This document shows, one piece after another, positions 1-7,542 of a DNA stretch of 41,618 nt. The position numbers and the translations under genes were made by a program. The notes beneath the pieces are model-generated. The model ran no database searches. It was not told where the DNA came from and was given only the letters and a program-made list of their open reading frames with translations. Numbering within the stretch: the first letter of the stretch is position 1; the number at the start of each line of letters is the position of its first letter. Source of the stretch: Chloroflexi bacterium UBA5189 (GTDB taxonomy: Bacteria > Chloroflexota > Limnocylindria > Limnocylindrales > CSP1-4); contig DHWF01000031.1 in NCBI GenBank assembly GCA_002413045.1, forward strand, positions 799-42,416, read 5' to 3'.

Positions 1-717
1 GTTGTCGCCGACGAGGTCCGCGACGACGCCCGCGTTCCGCGGATCATCCTCGGGGATGCCCTTCTCGACCTTGCCGACGAGGTCCGACCCAACGTCCGCG
101 GCCTTGGTGTAGATGCCGCCGCCGAGCTGGGCGAACAGCGCGACGAACGAGGCGCCGAAGCCGTAGCCGACGATGAGGAACGGCGCCTGCGCGACGGTGT
201 TGGCGTTCAGGCCGCCGAAGGCCACGAACATGCCGTAGACGCCGAGCAGCGACAGTGCGACGACGAGGAAGCCCGAGACCGCGCCGCCACGCATGGCGAC
301 CTGGACGGCCTCGACGAGGCTGCGGCGCGCGGCTGCGGCCGTGCGCACGTTCGAGCGGACGCTGATGAACATGCCGATGATCCCGGACGCCATCGAGCAG
401 GCGGCGCCGACGATGAAGGCGATGCCCGTGCGCCAGCCCAGGTCGAAGCCGTTGAAGTCCGTGTCGGCAACCTGCTTATTGACCAGGGCGGTGATCACGA
501 CGGTGATCACGACCGCACCGACGACGGCGAGGATCGCGATCGTCGTGTACTGGCGTCGGATGAAGGCCACTGCGCCCTCGAAGATCGTGCCGGCGACGTC
601 CTGCATCGCCTGGGTGCCCGTGTCGCGCGCGAGGACGTCGCGGGCGAGATACAGGGCGAACAGCACGGCGACGACGCCGGCGACGGGGATGATCAGTTGG
701 AGCGTGCTCGCATCCAT
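1..717 (-). CDS. hppA: membrane-bound proton-translocating pyrophosphatase, N-terminal part (cut by window edge)
   Basis: This is a membrane pyrophosphatase, which couples PPi hydrolysis to H+ (or Na+) pumping across the cytoplasmic membrane. The visible 239 residues start MDASTLQLIIP, contain several hydrophobic segments, and end in the family's conserved cytoplasmic loop GGGIYTKAADVGSDLVGKVE followed by IPEDDPRNAG..ADLVGDN. That loop carries the DVG-D-LVGK-E substrate-binding motif. The ATG at 717 is preceded on the minus strand by a GGAGG ribosome site. About two thirds of the usual 650-750 residues lie off the left edge, including the position that separates K+-dependent from K+-independent enzymes. 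It is divergent from lepB, with a ~130-bp gap. Confidence 0.95.
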   Translation of the reverse strand, partial: MDASTLQLIIPVAGVVAVLFALYLARDVLARDTGTQAMQDVAGTIFEGAVAFIRRQYTTIAILAVVGAVVITVVITALVNKQVADTDFNGFDLGWRTGIAFIVGAACSMASGIIGMFISVRSNVRTAAAARRSLVEAVQVAMRGGAVSGFLVVALSLLGVYGMFVAFGGLNANTVAQAPFLIVGYGFGASFVALFAQLGGGIYTKAADVGSDLVGKVEKGIPEDDPRNAGVVADLVGDN

Positions 718-831
718 CAGGCTCGGTGGTCCTCCAGCGTCATGCGGTCAGTGCACGGCCGCCGGTGGGCAGGGCGTCGCACGTGCGTCTTGCTCAGGAA
801 AGCGGCCGGAGTCTAGCACGAGCCCCGCCCC

Positions 832-870
832 TATACTCCCGCTCCTGTGAGCCTGCGAACCCCCCGGTGA
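832..870 (+). promoter_or_regulatory. TATACT box and possible leaderless 7-codon leader peptide before lepB
   Basis: A TATACT box at 832-837 is followed after 9 nt by GTG at 847. That GTG opens a 7-residue frame (MSLRTPR) ending with TGA at 868-870, which overlaps the lepB GTG at 867 as GTGA. The box-to-start spacing matches that of other probably leaderless genes in the window. Translation of the mini-frame could therefore deliver ribosomes to lepB. Seen: the box, the mini-frame and the overlap. Inferred: that it is translated. Confidence 0.4.
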
Positions 871-1496
871 GTCAACGCCCTGCACTCGGCTGCCTGTTCG
901 AGGTCATCGAGACCCTGGTCCTCACCGTGGTGATCTTCCTCGGGATCCAGACGTTCGTCGCCCAGCCGTACAAGGTCCAGCAGGAGTCGATGGAGACCAC
1001 GCTCCTCCCCGACCAGTACGTCCTCGTCGACAAGCTGTCACCGCACTGGGCGCCCTATGCGCGCGGCGACATCATCGTGTTCGACCCGCCGGAGACGGTG
1101 ACGTCGGGCGGCGGCGTGCCGTTCATCAAGCGGGTCATCGGACTGCCGGGCGACCGCGTCGAGCTCCGCGACGGCCTCGTCTACGTCAACGGCATCAAGC
1201 TCAATGAGCCGTACATCTACGAGGACAACGGCGTTCCCCAGCGGACGGATCCCGAGATCGGCGATCAGTCGCTCTGGTTCGTGCCGCCGGGCGACCTGCT
1301 GGTGATGGGTGACCACCGCGAGAACTCGTCGGATTCGCGAACGTTCGGGCCGATCGCGATCGACAAGGTCATCGGCCGGGCGTGGCTGCGCTACTGGCCG
1401 TTCGACACGTTCGGGATCATGCCAAAGGTCGGCTATCCCGAGCTGGATCACGGCGTCGCTCCTACCCTGAGCCCGGTCCCCAGCCTCACGCCGTGA
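867..1496 (+). CDS. lepB: signal peptidase I
   Basis: Type I signal peptidase, an S26 serine/lysine-dyad protease that removes signal peptides at the outer face of the membrane. From the GTG at 867 the protein has 209 residues: one N-terminal membrane helix (about 12-31), the nucleophile region QESMETTLL with Ser41, the FIKRVIGLPGD box with general base Lys88, and the late GDHRENSSDSR box. The nucleophile context is ESM rather than the usual GSM. The frame stays open upstream to 726, but homology starts at the helix, and the GTG overlaps the preceding mini-frame stop. The next gene starts inside its stop codon (GTGA), so the two are probably cotranscribed. Confidence 0.93.
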   Translation: MSQRPALGCLFEVIETLVLTVVIFLGIQTFVAQPYKVQQESMETTLLPDQYVLVDKLSPHWAPYARGDIIVFDPPETVTSGGGVPFIKRVIGLPGDRVELRDGLVYVNGIKLNEPYIYEDNGVPQRTDPEIGDQSLWFVPPGDLLVMGDHRENSSDSRTFGPIAIDKVIGRAWLRYWPFDTFGIMPKVGYPELDHGVAPTLSPVPSLTP

Positions 1497-2110
1497 CCAT
1501 CGCCCTGGTCGCGATCATCCTCGCGATCGGGGCCGGCGCCGTCGTTGCGGTGTCGACCCGCGAGCCGGCCGCGGCGGCGATCGGGCTCGCGATCGCGCTG
1601 GTCGGGTCGGCGCTCGTCGCGGATCCGCTGCCGTCCGCGGCGATCCTCGGTGTCCGCATCGTCGCGGGCCTGCTCGCCGCGACCCTGGTCCGCTCCGCGG
1701 TCGGCGGCAGCGAATCGCAGCCGTCTCCGCTCGGCTGGCCGGCTGAGGCGATGCTCGCCACCGCGGGCGCGGTCGCCGGTATCGGCGTCGCCCTCGCCCT
1801 CGAGGCGCTGTCGGGCGCCACAGGGCTCGCCGGCGGCCCCGATTCCGGGTCGGAGTGGCTCACCGTGATGGCGCTCGCGACCGGGGCGGGCACGAGCCTG
1901 CTGGTGCTCGGGGCGGCATCCTCGATCCATGGCCGCCCCGGCATGCGGCGAGCGATCGGGCTCGTGCTGGTCACCCAGGCGGTCCTGTTGATCCGAGTCG
2001 GGATTGCCGGGCCGGCGATCGACCTCGAGGAGATTGCTCGCGCCGCATTGCTCGTCGCCACCGCCGCGACCGGAGCGGCGCTCGCACGCGCCGGGGCGAC
2101 CTCGGAATGA
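1493..2110 (+). CDS. membrane protein, NuoK/MnhC/HyfE-like
   Basis: A 205-residue, almost wholly hydrophobic protein with about six predicted membrane segments. The last third (MRRAIGLVLVTQAVLL...then..EEIARAALLVATAATGAAL) has the layout of NuoK/MnhC/HyfE subunits, where an 'IGLEL..NAVNL' helix is followed by 'QALVLTAIVIG..'. The conserved membrane glutamate of the first motif is replaced (IGLVL). The GTG start overlaps the lepB stop, and its own stop overlaps the next start (ATGA). Together with the next gene it looks like a two-gene complex I-related module. The assignment rests on fold-like pattern only and is tentative. Confidence 0.5.
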   Translation: MTIALVAIILAIGAGAVVAVSTREPAAAAIGLAIALVGSALVADPLPSAAILGVRIVAGLLAATLVRSAVGGSESQPSPLGWPAEAMLATAGAVAGIGVALALEALSGATGLAGGPDSGSEWLTVMALATGAGTSLLVLGAASSIHGRPGMRRAIGLVLVTQAVLLIRVGIAGPAIDLEEIARAALLVATAATGAALARAGATSE

Positions 2111-3570
2111 GCATTGCCATCCTGGCCGCCGTGGCGCTTGCTACGGGCCTCGGCACCGTGTTCCTCGAGGATCGCCATCGGAGCCTCGCGTTCGCGTTCG
2201 GGGTCGCGGGCGGCGTCGCGGTGCTTGGCATCGCGCTCGTCATGCCGCCCGAGGAATCGCTCGCCATCGGCGGCGGCGGGATCGTCGGCACGCCGCTCGT
2301 ACGCTCGCTCGCGGTCACCTGGTCCGCCAGCCTGCTCATGCTGGCGCTCCTCGAGCTGGGCATCGGCGCCAGGCCGGCGGTCGTCGGGCCATCGTTGATC
2401 GGGCTGTCGGCCGCCTCGATTGCCCTCGCGACGAGCGACCCAGCCAGCTCCATGGCGTTCCTCGCCGCGGGCGGGGTCGCCGGCGTCGTCATCCCGGGTC
2501 TGAGCGGCTGGATCGATGGGCCGAGCTCGGCGTCGCGCCTGCCGACGACCGGCCGCGGCGCACTTGCGATCCTCGGCTCCGGCCTCCTCGCCCTCGCGGT
2601 GATCGCGTGGAGCGCGTCCGCGGCGGGCCCGCTCGGGAGCGGCGGCATCTTCGGCCAGGACGAGGGGTCGCTGCTGGGTACCGGGCTGGCGCTGCTGGTC
2701 ATGGTCGCGGCCGTTGCGATCCGGTGCGGCCTGATCCCGCTCCACGTCTGGGCGGCGCGGTTCATGGAGGGCGTAAGCCCGCTCGCGGTCCCCGCTGCGT
2801 TCTCGTGGGGCGCCGCCGCCTTCATCCTGATTGCGCTGCCCTCGAGCCAGGTCCTGCTCGGCCCGACGGCGGTCGGCGACGTCGAGCGGCTGCTGATCAT
2901 CGGCCTCAGCGTCGTCAGCCTCGTGCTCGGTGGCCTCGCCGCGATGGTCCACGACGACATCGAGCACGTCCTCGGCTACTCGATCCTGCAGGACGCGGGC
3001 ATCGCGGTCCTGGCGTTCGCCTCGCTGACACCCGACGCGGCGGCGGCGGCGCGCGACTGGCTCGTCGCGAGCGCGACGGTCAAGACGGCCTTCGCCGCAT
3101 GGGCGGCCGTCGTCCGATCGACGTACGGGGGGCACCGCCTGGCCGACCTCGGCGGCTGGGCGCGCCACTCGCCAGCACTCGGGATCGCCTTCGCGGGGAT
3201 CATCGTCGCGGCCGTGGGGCTGCCGGGCACGGCGCTATTCGAGGCGCGGTCCGACCTCATCTCCGGCGCGCTGCCCGGGATCGGCCCGATCATTGCGCTG
3301 CTCGTCGCGCTGATGCCGCTGGTCTACCTCGGCCGGATCGCGCTGGCGGGGATCGCACCGGTGACCACCGCGATCGCCGCGGGGCCGTCCGGCCGTCCGC
3401 GACGGAGCGCCGGCCGCGCGACGGGCTGGTCGGAGGGCTCGCGGGTCCAGGCGATCCGACTGGTCCCCGCGGACCTTCGCGCCAACCGCGCCCCGCTGAT
3501 GGCGCTGGGCGTCGTCGTCCTCGCGGCCATGGCGCTCGCGACCTCGATCGGCGGCGCCGGCGGCAGCTGA
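2107..3570 (+). CDS. complex I-like proton antiporter subunit (NuoN/NuoM/HyfF-like)
   Basis: A 487-residue polytopic membrane protein of the Proton_antipo_M family (NuoL/M/N, MrpA/D, HyfB/D/F). The family core is visible as RCGLIPLHVWAARFMEGVSPLAV, and later as HDDIEHVLGYSILQDAG, which matches the 'DIKRLLAYSS..HVG' segment of NuoM/N. Lysines normally essential for proton transfer are changed: the 'K-G-.PFH-W' lysine is Arg, the following 'SK.A' lysine is Trp (SWGA), and the late 'GF..K' lysine aligns with Arg (FEARSDL). No NADH- or quinone-module gene is nearby, so it may be an accessory or ion-coupling protein rather than a complex I part. The start overlaps the preceding stop (ATGA). Confidence 0.7.
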   Translation: MSIAILAAVALATGLGTVFLEDRHRSLAFAFGVAGGVAVLGIALVMPPEESLAIGGGGIVGTPLVRSLAVTWSASLLMLALLELGIGARPAVVGPSLIGLSAASIALATSDPASSMAFLAAGGVAGVVIPGLSGWIDGPSSASRLPTTGRGALAILGSGLLALAVIAWSASAAGPLGSGGIFGQDEGSLLGTGLALLVMVAAVAIRCGLIPLHVWAARFMEGVSPLAVPAAFSWGAAAFILIALPSSQVLLGPTAVGDVERLLIIGLSVVSLVLGGLAAMVHDDIEHVLGYSILQDAGIAVLAFASLTPDAAAAARDWLVASATVKTAFAAWAAVVRSTYGGHRLADLGGWARHSPALGIAFAGIIVAAVGLPGTALFEARSDLISGALPGIGPIIALLVALMPLVYLGRIALAGIAPVTTAIAAGPSGRPRRSAGRATGWSEGSRVQAIRLVPADLRANRAPLMALGVVVLAAMALATSIGGAGGS

Positions 3571-3591
3571 TCCGCGGCTGATCCGCGCCGG

Positions 3592-4053
3592 CTACTCCGC
3601 CGGGGCGAGGACCCAGCGATCGATCTCGCGGTCGTAGTCGAGCAGCTCGCCCGGCGCGAACCACAGCGCGAGCTCGGCGGTCGCGGTCTCCGGTCCGTCC
3701 GATGCGTGGACGAGGTTCTGGGCGGTCTCGACGGCGAGGTCGCCGCGGATCGTGCCGGCGGCCGCCTCGTGCGGGCGCGTCGCCCCGACCATCGAGCGCA
3801 CGATCGCGACGGCGTTCGGCCCATCGAGCGCGAGCGCGACGAGCGGACCCGACGTGATGAAGTCCAGCAGGCCCTCGAAGAAGGGCTTGCCACGGTGGAC
3901 GGCGTAGTGCTCCTCGGCGAACGGCCGGTCCACCTGGCGCAGCTTGAGGCCCACGAGCTTCAACCCGCGCTCCTCGAACCGCCCCAGGATGCGGCCGACG
4001 AGCAGGCGCTGCACGCCGTCGGGCTTGATCAGGACGAGCGTTCGCTCGGTCAC
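3592..4053 (-). CDS. ndk: nucleoside diphosphate kinase
   Basis: Ndk equalises nucleoside triphosphates by transferring the gamma-phosphate of ATP to NDPs through a phosphohistidine. The protein has 153 residues, close to the family norm, begins MTERTLVLIKPDGVQR, and carries the active-site box NLVHASDG with His116. The GTG at 4053 is the start: its first 14 nt (4040-4053) are the left copy of the direct repeat bounding the mobile element. The right copy still overlaps the stop codon of the TPR gene at 15120. Before insertion, ndk was therefore translationally coupled (GTGA) to that TPR gene, behind the M16 peptidase. It now depends on sequence supplied by the element end. Confidence 0.95.
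   Translation of the reverse strand: MTERTLVLIKPDGVQRLLVGRILGRFEERGLKLVGLKLRQVDRPFAEEHYAVHRGKPFFEGLLDFITSGPLVALALDGPNAVAIVRSMVGATRPHEAAAGTIRGDLAVETAQNLVHASDGPETATAELALWFAPGELLDYDREIDRWVLAPAE
4040..4053. repeat. attL: attL core: left copy of the 14-bp direct repeat bounding the element
   Basis: GTTCGCTCGGTCAC occurs here and again at 15110-15123 in the same orientation, 11,070 bp apart. The left copy is the 5' end of ndk (start codon included). The right copy contains the last bases of the TPR gene. Exactly between the inverted arms described separately lies CT (4045-4046), a non-palindromic dinucleotide suited to be the serine-recombinase crossover. Confidence 0.85.
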
Positions 4054-4068
4054 TAGCAGAGTCCTATA
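4054..4068. repeat. left terminal inverted arm (attP half-site)
   Basis: TAGCAGAGTCCTATA directly follows the left direct repeat. It is the reverse complement, with one mismatch, of 15093-15107. In the excised circle the two arms would face each other across the 14-bp core and form the attP palindrome. Confidence 0.75.
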
Positions 4069-4078
4069 CAATAGGTGG
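4063..4078. promoter_or_regulatory. divergent promoter region of ndk and the recombinase, with 13-bp palindrome and int ribosome site
   Basis: CCTAT-ACA-ATAGG at 4063-4075 is a perfect inverted repeat with 5-bp arms. On the minus strand it offers TATTGT (4073-4068) and TATAGG (4068-4063), 14 and 9 nt before the ndk GTG. On the plus strand it offers TATACA (4065-4070) ahead of the recombinase. AGGTGG (4073-4078), four bases before the recombinase GTG, is its likely ribosome site. ndk lost its native GGAGG site (now at 15127-15131, minus strand), so this region probably drives it. The palindrome may also be an operator; that is inference. Confidence 0.45.
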
Positions 4079-4082
4079 CAAC

Positions 4083-5321
4083 GTGGACGAGCCGAAGGAT
4101 AGCAAGGCGATCGCCTACCTCCGGCGGTCGCGCGTCGACGAGACGCGAACCGGCGCCGTCAGCTATGAGGCCCAGGAGGCCGCGGTGCGGACGATGGCCC
4201 GCCGTTGGGATGCGGGCGAGCCCGAGCTCCTGGTCGATTGGGGGCGCTCAGGCGGCTCGGAAAAGCGCCGACCCGCCTACTTGAAGCTCCGGGCGATGGT
4301 CGAGGCTGGCCAGGTCACCGATATCTTCAGTTACGACCTGTCGCGTCTGACCCGTTCGCTCGAGGAATGGATCCGACTGGCGACCCTCTGCCAGGAGCAT
4401 GGCGTCCGGATCCACCTATCCAAGGAAGGCACGTTCGATTTCTCGACGGCTTCGGGCGAGATGCTCGCCAACATCCTGGCGTCCGTCGCGCAAGCGGTTC
4501 GCCGGTGGGCCTCGGAGCGATCGCGCGAGACCGCCACGGCGCTCCGAGCTCGAGGCGCGACGATTGGCCGGAAGCCGTACGGGTCGCGCCCGGGCGAGAA
4601 CCTCGACGCGATCCGGACCGCCGTCGAGGATGCCGGCTCGTTCTACGGCGCGGCGCGCCTGCTCAACGATCGCGGCCTCTCGAACCTCAAAGGCCGGCCA
4701 TGGACCGCGTCCACCGTCTCATTCATCGTCCGCCACCAGCTGGCCGATCTGGTCCCGGCTCGCCCCGGCACGGCTGGCCCGCAGCGCCCGAGCCGGTTCA
4801 CCTTGCAGAAGCTCGTGCGCTGCCACTGTGGGCGGTTCCTGAGCCCGTACAGCTACCACTCGGGGCGCAAAACGTACACGACCTACCGCTGCAACGGCGG
4901 CAAGTCAGATCCGGTCCACGGCCGCCCCTATGCCGTCTCGGAGCCGGTCCTGCTCGATTGGGCCAGGGCGGAGGCCGCCCACCTCGCCATCCCGGCCGAC
5001 CTCGTCGAGGTGCGTCAGGTGAGCGGCGCCGAGCACGGTGAGCTCGACGCGCGCCGCCTCAGGATCCTCGACATGTACGAGGCCGGGCATATCGACGTCA
5101 CAGAGCGCGATCGGCGACTGGCGCCCGTCTACGGACGCTTGGAGGAGCTCGATGCGGTAATTGCGTCGACGTCGCTCGAGGCGATCCCCGCGATCGACTG
5201 GACGTTGCCACCCGGGCAGCTAAACCGCATCCTGCGGACGATCTGGACTCAGATCGAGGTCGGGCCCGACCTCCGCCCGGTTCGCGCCGAATGGACCGTT
5301 CCGGAGTGGCGCGCCGCTTGA
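4083..5321 (+). CDS. int: large serine recombinase (site-specific integrase)
   Basis: A 412-residue serine integrase. The resolvase domain (about 8-150) has the YLRRS motif with nucleophile Ser16 and the DLSRLTRS segment with Arg88 and Arg91. A Recombinase domain follows (about 155-225, ..GATIGRKPYG...LNDRGL...W..STV..IV). A zinc ribbon with VRCHCG (Cys247, Cys249) and a partner Cys270 follows, then a helical C-terminal part. It is shorter than many 450-550-residue integrases but no domain is missing. The GTG at 4083 has an AGGTGG ribosome site four bases upstream. Its position beside attL and the flanking att sites identify it as the enzyme that inserts and, probably with a directionality factor, excises the element. 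Confidence 0.95.
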   Translation: MDEPKDSKAIAYLRRSRVDETRTGAVSYEAQEAAVRTMARRWDAGEPELLVDWGRSGGSEKRRPAYLKLRAMVEAGQVTDIFSYDLSRLTRSLEEWIRLATLCQEHGVRIHLSKEGTFDFSTASGEMLANILASVAQAVRRWASERSRETATALRARGATIGRKPYGSRPGENLDAIRTAVEDAGSFYGAARLLNDRGLSNLKGRPWTASTVSFIVRHQLADLVPARPGTAGPQRPSRFTLQKLVRCHCGRFLSPYSYHSGRKTYTTYRCNGGKSDPVHGRPYAVSEPVLLDWARAEAAHLAIPADLVEVRQVSGAEHGELDARRLRILDMYEAGHIDVTERDRRLAPVYGRLEELDAVIASTSLEAIPAIDWTLPPGQLNRILRTIWTQIEVGPDLRPVRAEWTVPEWRAA

Positions 5322-5325
5322 GGGG

Positions 5326-5820
5326 TTAGCGAGTTCGCGCCGCGCGCGGCTTCGCGTCCCGTTTGCCGACTGGCCGGCCGGACGGGTTAAGCTCGTCGGC
5401 GAGCAGAGCAAGGGCGCGATCCAGCTCACGTAGGACCGCTTCGCGCGCTCGCGACACGTCGTCATAGGCCTCGGTTCCCGGAGTCGCCCAGGCGTCGTCG
5501 TGCTCGCCGTCGGGCGCCCAGAGCAACGGCGATGCGTGCCATGCGACTCGGCCATCGCGGTACCGCTCGGCGATCGCGCCCCGCGGACACGTGAGGGTCA
5601 CGTGCTCGAGCCGACCGGCCGACCATTCGGCCTTCGCGCGGTAGCCGGCCCACCCCACCCTGAGGACATCCCCTAGGTGGAGCTCGCTGCCATCGCGAGG
5701 GAGCGCCCAAAAGACGACGCGCCACGGACGGCGCAGCCGACGCTCGGCCGCCGCCACCGACGCCTGAGACGGGATATATCCACCGTCTATTTTTGCGGCC
5801 GTATTTCTGGCGATGCTCAC
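5326..5820 (-). CDS. unknown protein, divergent from the element's HTH regulator
   Basis: I do not recognise this 164-residue protein (from the GTG at 5820). It has a central stretch WRVVFWALPRDGSELHLGDVLRVGW..YRAKAEWSAGRLEHVTLTCPRGAIAERY and a charged helical C-terminus. It has no signal peptide or membrane segment. The gene converges with the recombinase (5 bp apart) and is divergent from the HTH gene: the two GTG starts are only 3 bp apart, so one start may be wrong. The alternative GTG at 5757 (143 residues) would leave room for promoters, including a TATATC box. By position it may be the partner of a lysogeny-type switch or an excision factor, but nothing in the sequence proves either. 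Confidence 0.55.
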   Translation of the reverse strand: MSIARNTAAKIDGGYIPSQASVAAAERRLRRPWRVVFWALPRDGSELHLGDVLRVGWAGYRAKAEWSAGRLEHVTLTCPRGAIAERYRDGRVAWHASPLLWAPDGEHDDAWATPGTEAYDDVSRAREAVLRELDRALALLADELNPSGRPVGKRDAKPRAARTR

Positions 5821-5823
5821 CTC

Positions 5824-6039
5824 GTGATTGTAACGAACGTTACCGGGGCTCAACCGTGGACCGGTCGCGAATTCCGCGCCGTGCGCGCCTTGCACCGGGT
5901 GCGGATCACGGACCTCGCACGCGCGGCAGGGATCAGCCGAAAGACGGCATGGGCGCTCGAGCGTTCCGGGGCGATGACATCGAAGTCGGCCCACGCCTAC
6001 ATCGACGCTCTCAGAGTTGCGCTGGCCAACCAGCCATGA
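5824..6039 (+). CDS. small XRE-type helix-turn-helix regulator
   Basis: A 71-residue protein whose core W-TGREFRAVRALHRV-RITDLARAAGISRKTAWALERSGA has the shape of a Cro/C1 (XRE) DNA-binding domain, with helix-turn-helix around ITDLARAAGISRKTAWALE. The GTG at 5824 keeps the whole domain. A later GTG at 5881 would delete the first helix. An inverted repeat lies at its very start (5830-5843) and could be its own operator. It heads the overlapping operon that runs to 9843, and its stop overlaps the next start (ATGA). Probable role: control of the element's early operon and of the divergent gene. Confidence 0.65.
   Translation: MIVTNVTGAQPWTGREFRAVRALHRVRITDLARAAGISRKTAWALERSGAMTSKSAHAYIDALRVALANQP
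5830..5843. promoter_or_regulatory. putative operator of the divergent regulatory pair
   Basis: GTAACG-AA-CGTTAC is a perfect 6-bp inverted repeat with 2-bp spacer, placed in the overlap of the two divergent leaders. Size and position fit a dimeric XRE-repressor site. That the adjacent HTH protein binds it is inference. Confidence 0.5.
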
Positions 6040-6245
6040 GCGACGCGCGCCCCAACATCCGGGTTGTCCGCCTCCACGAGCTCACGCCGGCGCAGCGGGC
6101 CGTCGTCATGGCGCTCCTCAATGCCAAGGGCACGGCCGTGTCACCGGCTGCTGCCGAACGGGTTGGCGCCTCTCCCGTCAACCTCGGTGCTCGCCGCTCC
6201 GGCTCGGTGGTTCCTGGCCGAGCCGGAGCGGCTGGGCCGCGATGA
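6036..6245 (+). CDS. small unknown protein of the element operon
   Basis: A 69-residue frame locked between overlaps: its ATG at 6036 overlaps the HTH stop, and its TGA overlaps the next ATG (both ATGA). The segment LTPAQRAVVMALLNAKGTAVSPAAAERVGA may form a small helix-turn-helix, and the tail is Gly/Arg/Ala-rich. I do not recognise it. The double coupling is the main reason to call it a gene. Confidence 0.55.
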   Translation: MSDARPNIRVVRLHELTPAQRAVVMALLNAKGTAVSPAAAERVGASPVNLGARRSGSVVPGRAGAAGPR

Positions 6246-6856
6246 GCCGACTCGAGGGGTTCGCGATCGCGGACGTCGACGTCAACGTCCTCAGCGACCT
6301 CAAGCTGCGCAGGTTGCGCGCCTCGCTCGACGAGGCCGAGGCGAACGCCACGACGCTCCTATACCTCGCCGTTGTCCTGTCCTCGTGGCGCGATGGTGAG
6401 CGACTGGCGGCCATTGAGGCGCTGTCGCCCGTAGCCGCGACGCCAGACCGGATTGCGATACTCCAAGTGGTCGGCCTGCTCGACCGTGACGGGCTCCTCC
6501 CGGAGCACGTCTGGGAGGGTTGGTTCCGGCCCGCCTGGGATCGGCGAGAGTCGAAGCGCGCTGGCGGCGTCGAAGGCAACAAGCGGCGTTGGTCAGCGAA
6601 GGCGCGTCCATCGCCCACCGAGTCGGCTAGCGACACGGCTACCGAGTCGCATCCAGACTCGGACTCCGTATCCCCGTCACTCCGTCCGTCCTCACCGGCT
6701 TCACCGGGCCGTCACGGCCGACCCGGCAAAGAAACCGTAGTGGTGTCCCGACCGAACGGCCACGCGCCGGCCGCTCCGTTCTGCGCTTGCGGAGCTCCGA
6801 ACGAAGGACCGCACCGCAGCACCTGCACGCTAATCCCGGCGACGTCGACGCCATGA
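6242..6856 (+). CDS. phage-type replication-initiation-like protein (tentative)
   Basis: A 204-residue protein. Residues 1-120 are helical and charged, ending in W-E-G-W-F-RPAWDRRESKRAGGVEGNKRRW, an arrangement often seen in phage DnaD/replisome-organiser-type N-terminal domains. Residues 120-170 form a Ser/Thr/Pro/Asp-rich linker. The C-terminus has a possible metal site (CACG..HRSTC). It lies between the regulator and the HNH/terminase genes, where small phage elements carry replication genes, and overlaps both neighbours by ATGA. The replication role is inferred from layout, not from a recognised catalytic motif. Confidence 0.4.
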   Translation: MSRLEGFAIADVDVNVLSDLKLRRLRASLDEAEANATTLLYLAVVLSSWRDGERLAAIEALSPVAATPDRIAILQVVGLLDRDGLLPEHVWEGWFRPAWDRRESKRAGGVEGNKRRWSAKARPSPTESASDTATESHPDSDSVSPSLRPSSPASPGRHGRPGKETVVVSRPNGHAPAAPFCACGAPNEGPHRSTCTLIPATSTP

Positions 6857-7542
6857 CGCAACGATCCGGCGGGCCTGCGCTATGGGCCGGCCCGTGCCTC
6901 GATTACGACGCCCACCGCAACAGTCACCACCTGGTCGCCGGCGGCTGGATCTGTGACGCCTGCTACCCGAGCGGCCCACCCCCGAACATCAGTGGCGGGT
7001 TGGTCATTGCTCGCCGCGGTTCTCCCCTCCGGGCGTCGCGGGCTGACACCCCGGCGCCCGGAGTCAAACCCTCACCCGAGCGACGTCCGAGCGCGTGCCG
7101 ACGCGGCTACGGCCGACCCTGGCGAGCGATCGTCCGCGATGCGATCGCCGTGCACGTCCGCGTCTACGGGCATACGTGCCCGGGCTGGGGTGTGCCCGCC
7201 CACTTCACAGCCGATCTGACCGGCGATCACGTGATCCCGGTCGCACTCGGCGGCCTGACGAGCAGGGCGAACGTGCAGATCTTGTGCAGGGCATGTAACT
7301 CGCGGAAAGGCCGGCAGCCGGCGACCCGAGAGCAACTGACGCTCGACCTCGCGGATGGGACCGGGGGTGGGAACCGGGAGAGCCGATTTCCCGACAGCCG
7401 TTCACCTCGCTCCATCCCCGACCAGGAGTCGAATGAGATTCGTCGGCTTGACGACGACGGCGGTACTCCGCGAGCGACCCCGATTCGATCGGGGCGGCGC
7501 CTCAATCGACCCTACGCGACGTGTCAAGGGGCGGCCCGATGA
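6853..7542 (+). CDS. HNH endonuclease
   Basis: A 229-residue HNH nuclease of the phage type. The catalytic core is GDHVIPVALGGL (Asp125-His126), Asn140 in SRANVQILC, and the CxxCN motif (Cys145, Cys148, Asn149) followed by SRKG. An additional N-terminal metal site is suggested by Cys15, HH25-26 and CDAC (34-37). The basic middle part and the polar C-terminal tail after residue 160 are unconserved. In HK97-like phages, HNH proteins next to terminase genes help genome packaging, and here the gene directly precedes and overlaps (ATGA) a small-terminase gene. Confidence 0.85.
   Translation: MTQRSGGPALWAGPCLDYDAHRNSHHLVAGGWICDACYPSGPPPNISGGLVIARRGSPLRASRADTPAPGVKPSPERRPSACRRGYGRPWRAIVRDAIAVHVRVYGHTCPGWGVPAHFTADLTGDHVIPVALGGLTSRANVQILCRACNSRKGRQPATREQLTLDLADGTGGGNRESRFPDSRSPRSIPDQESNEIRRLDDDGGTPRATPIRSGRRLNRPYATCQGAAR

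Noticed and set aside
1486..3168. 560-codon minus-strand open frame
   Set aside because: Antisense to the complex I-like membrane genes. Composition is that of a shadow frame (Arg/Asp/Gly/Ala), with no motif.
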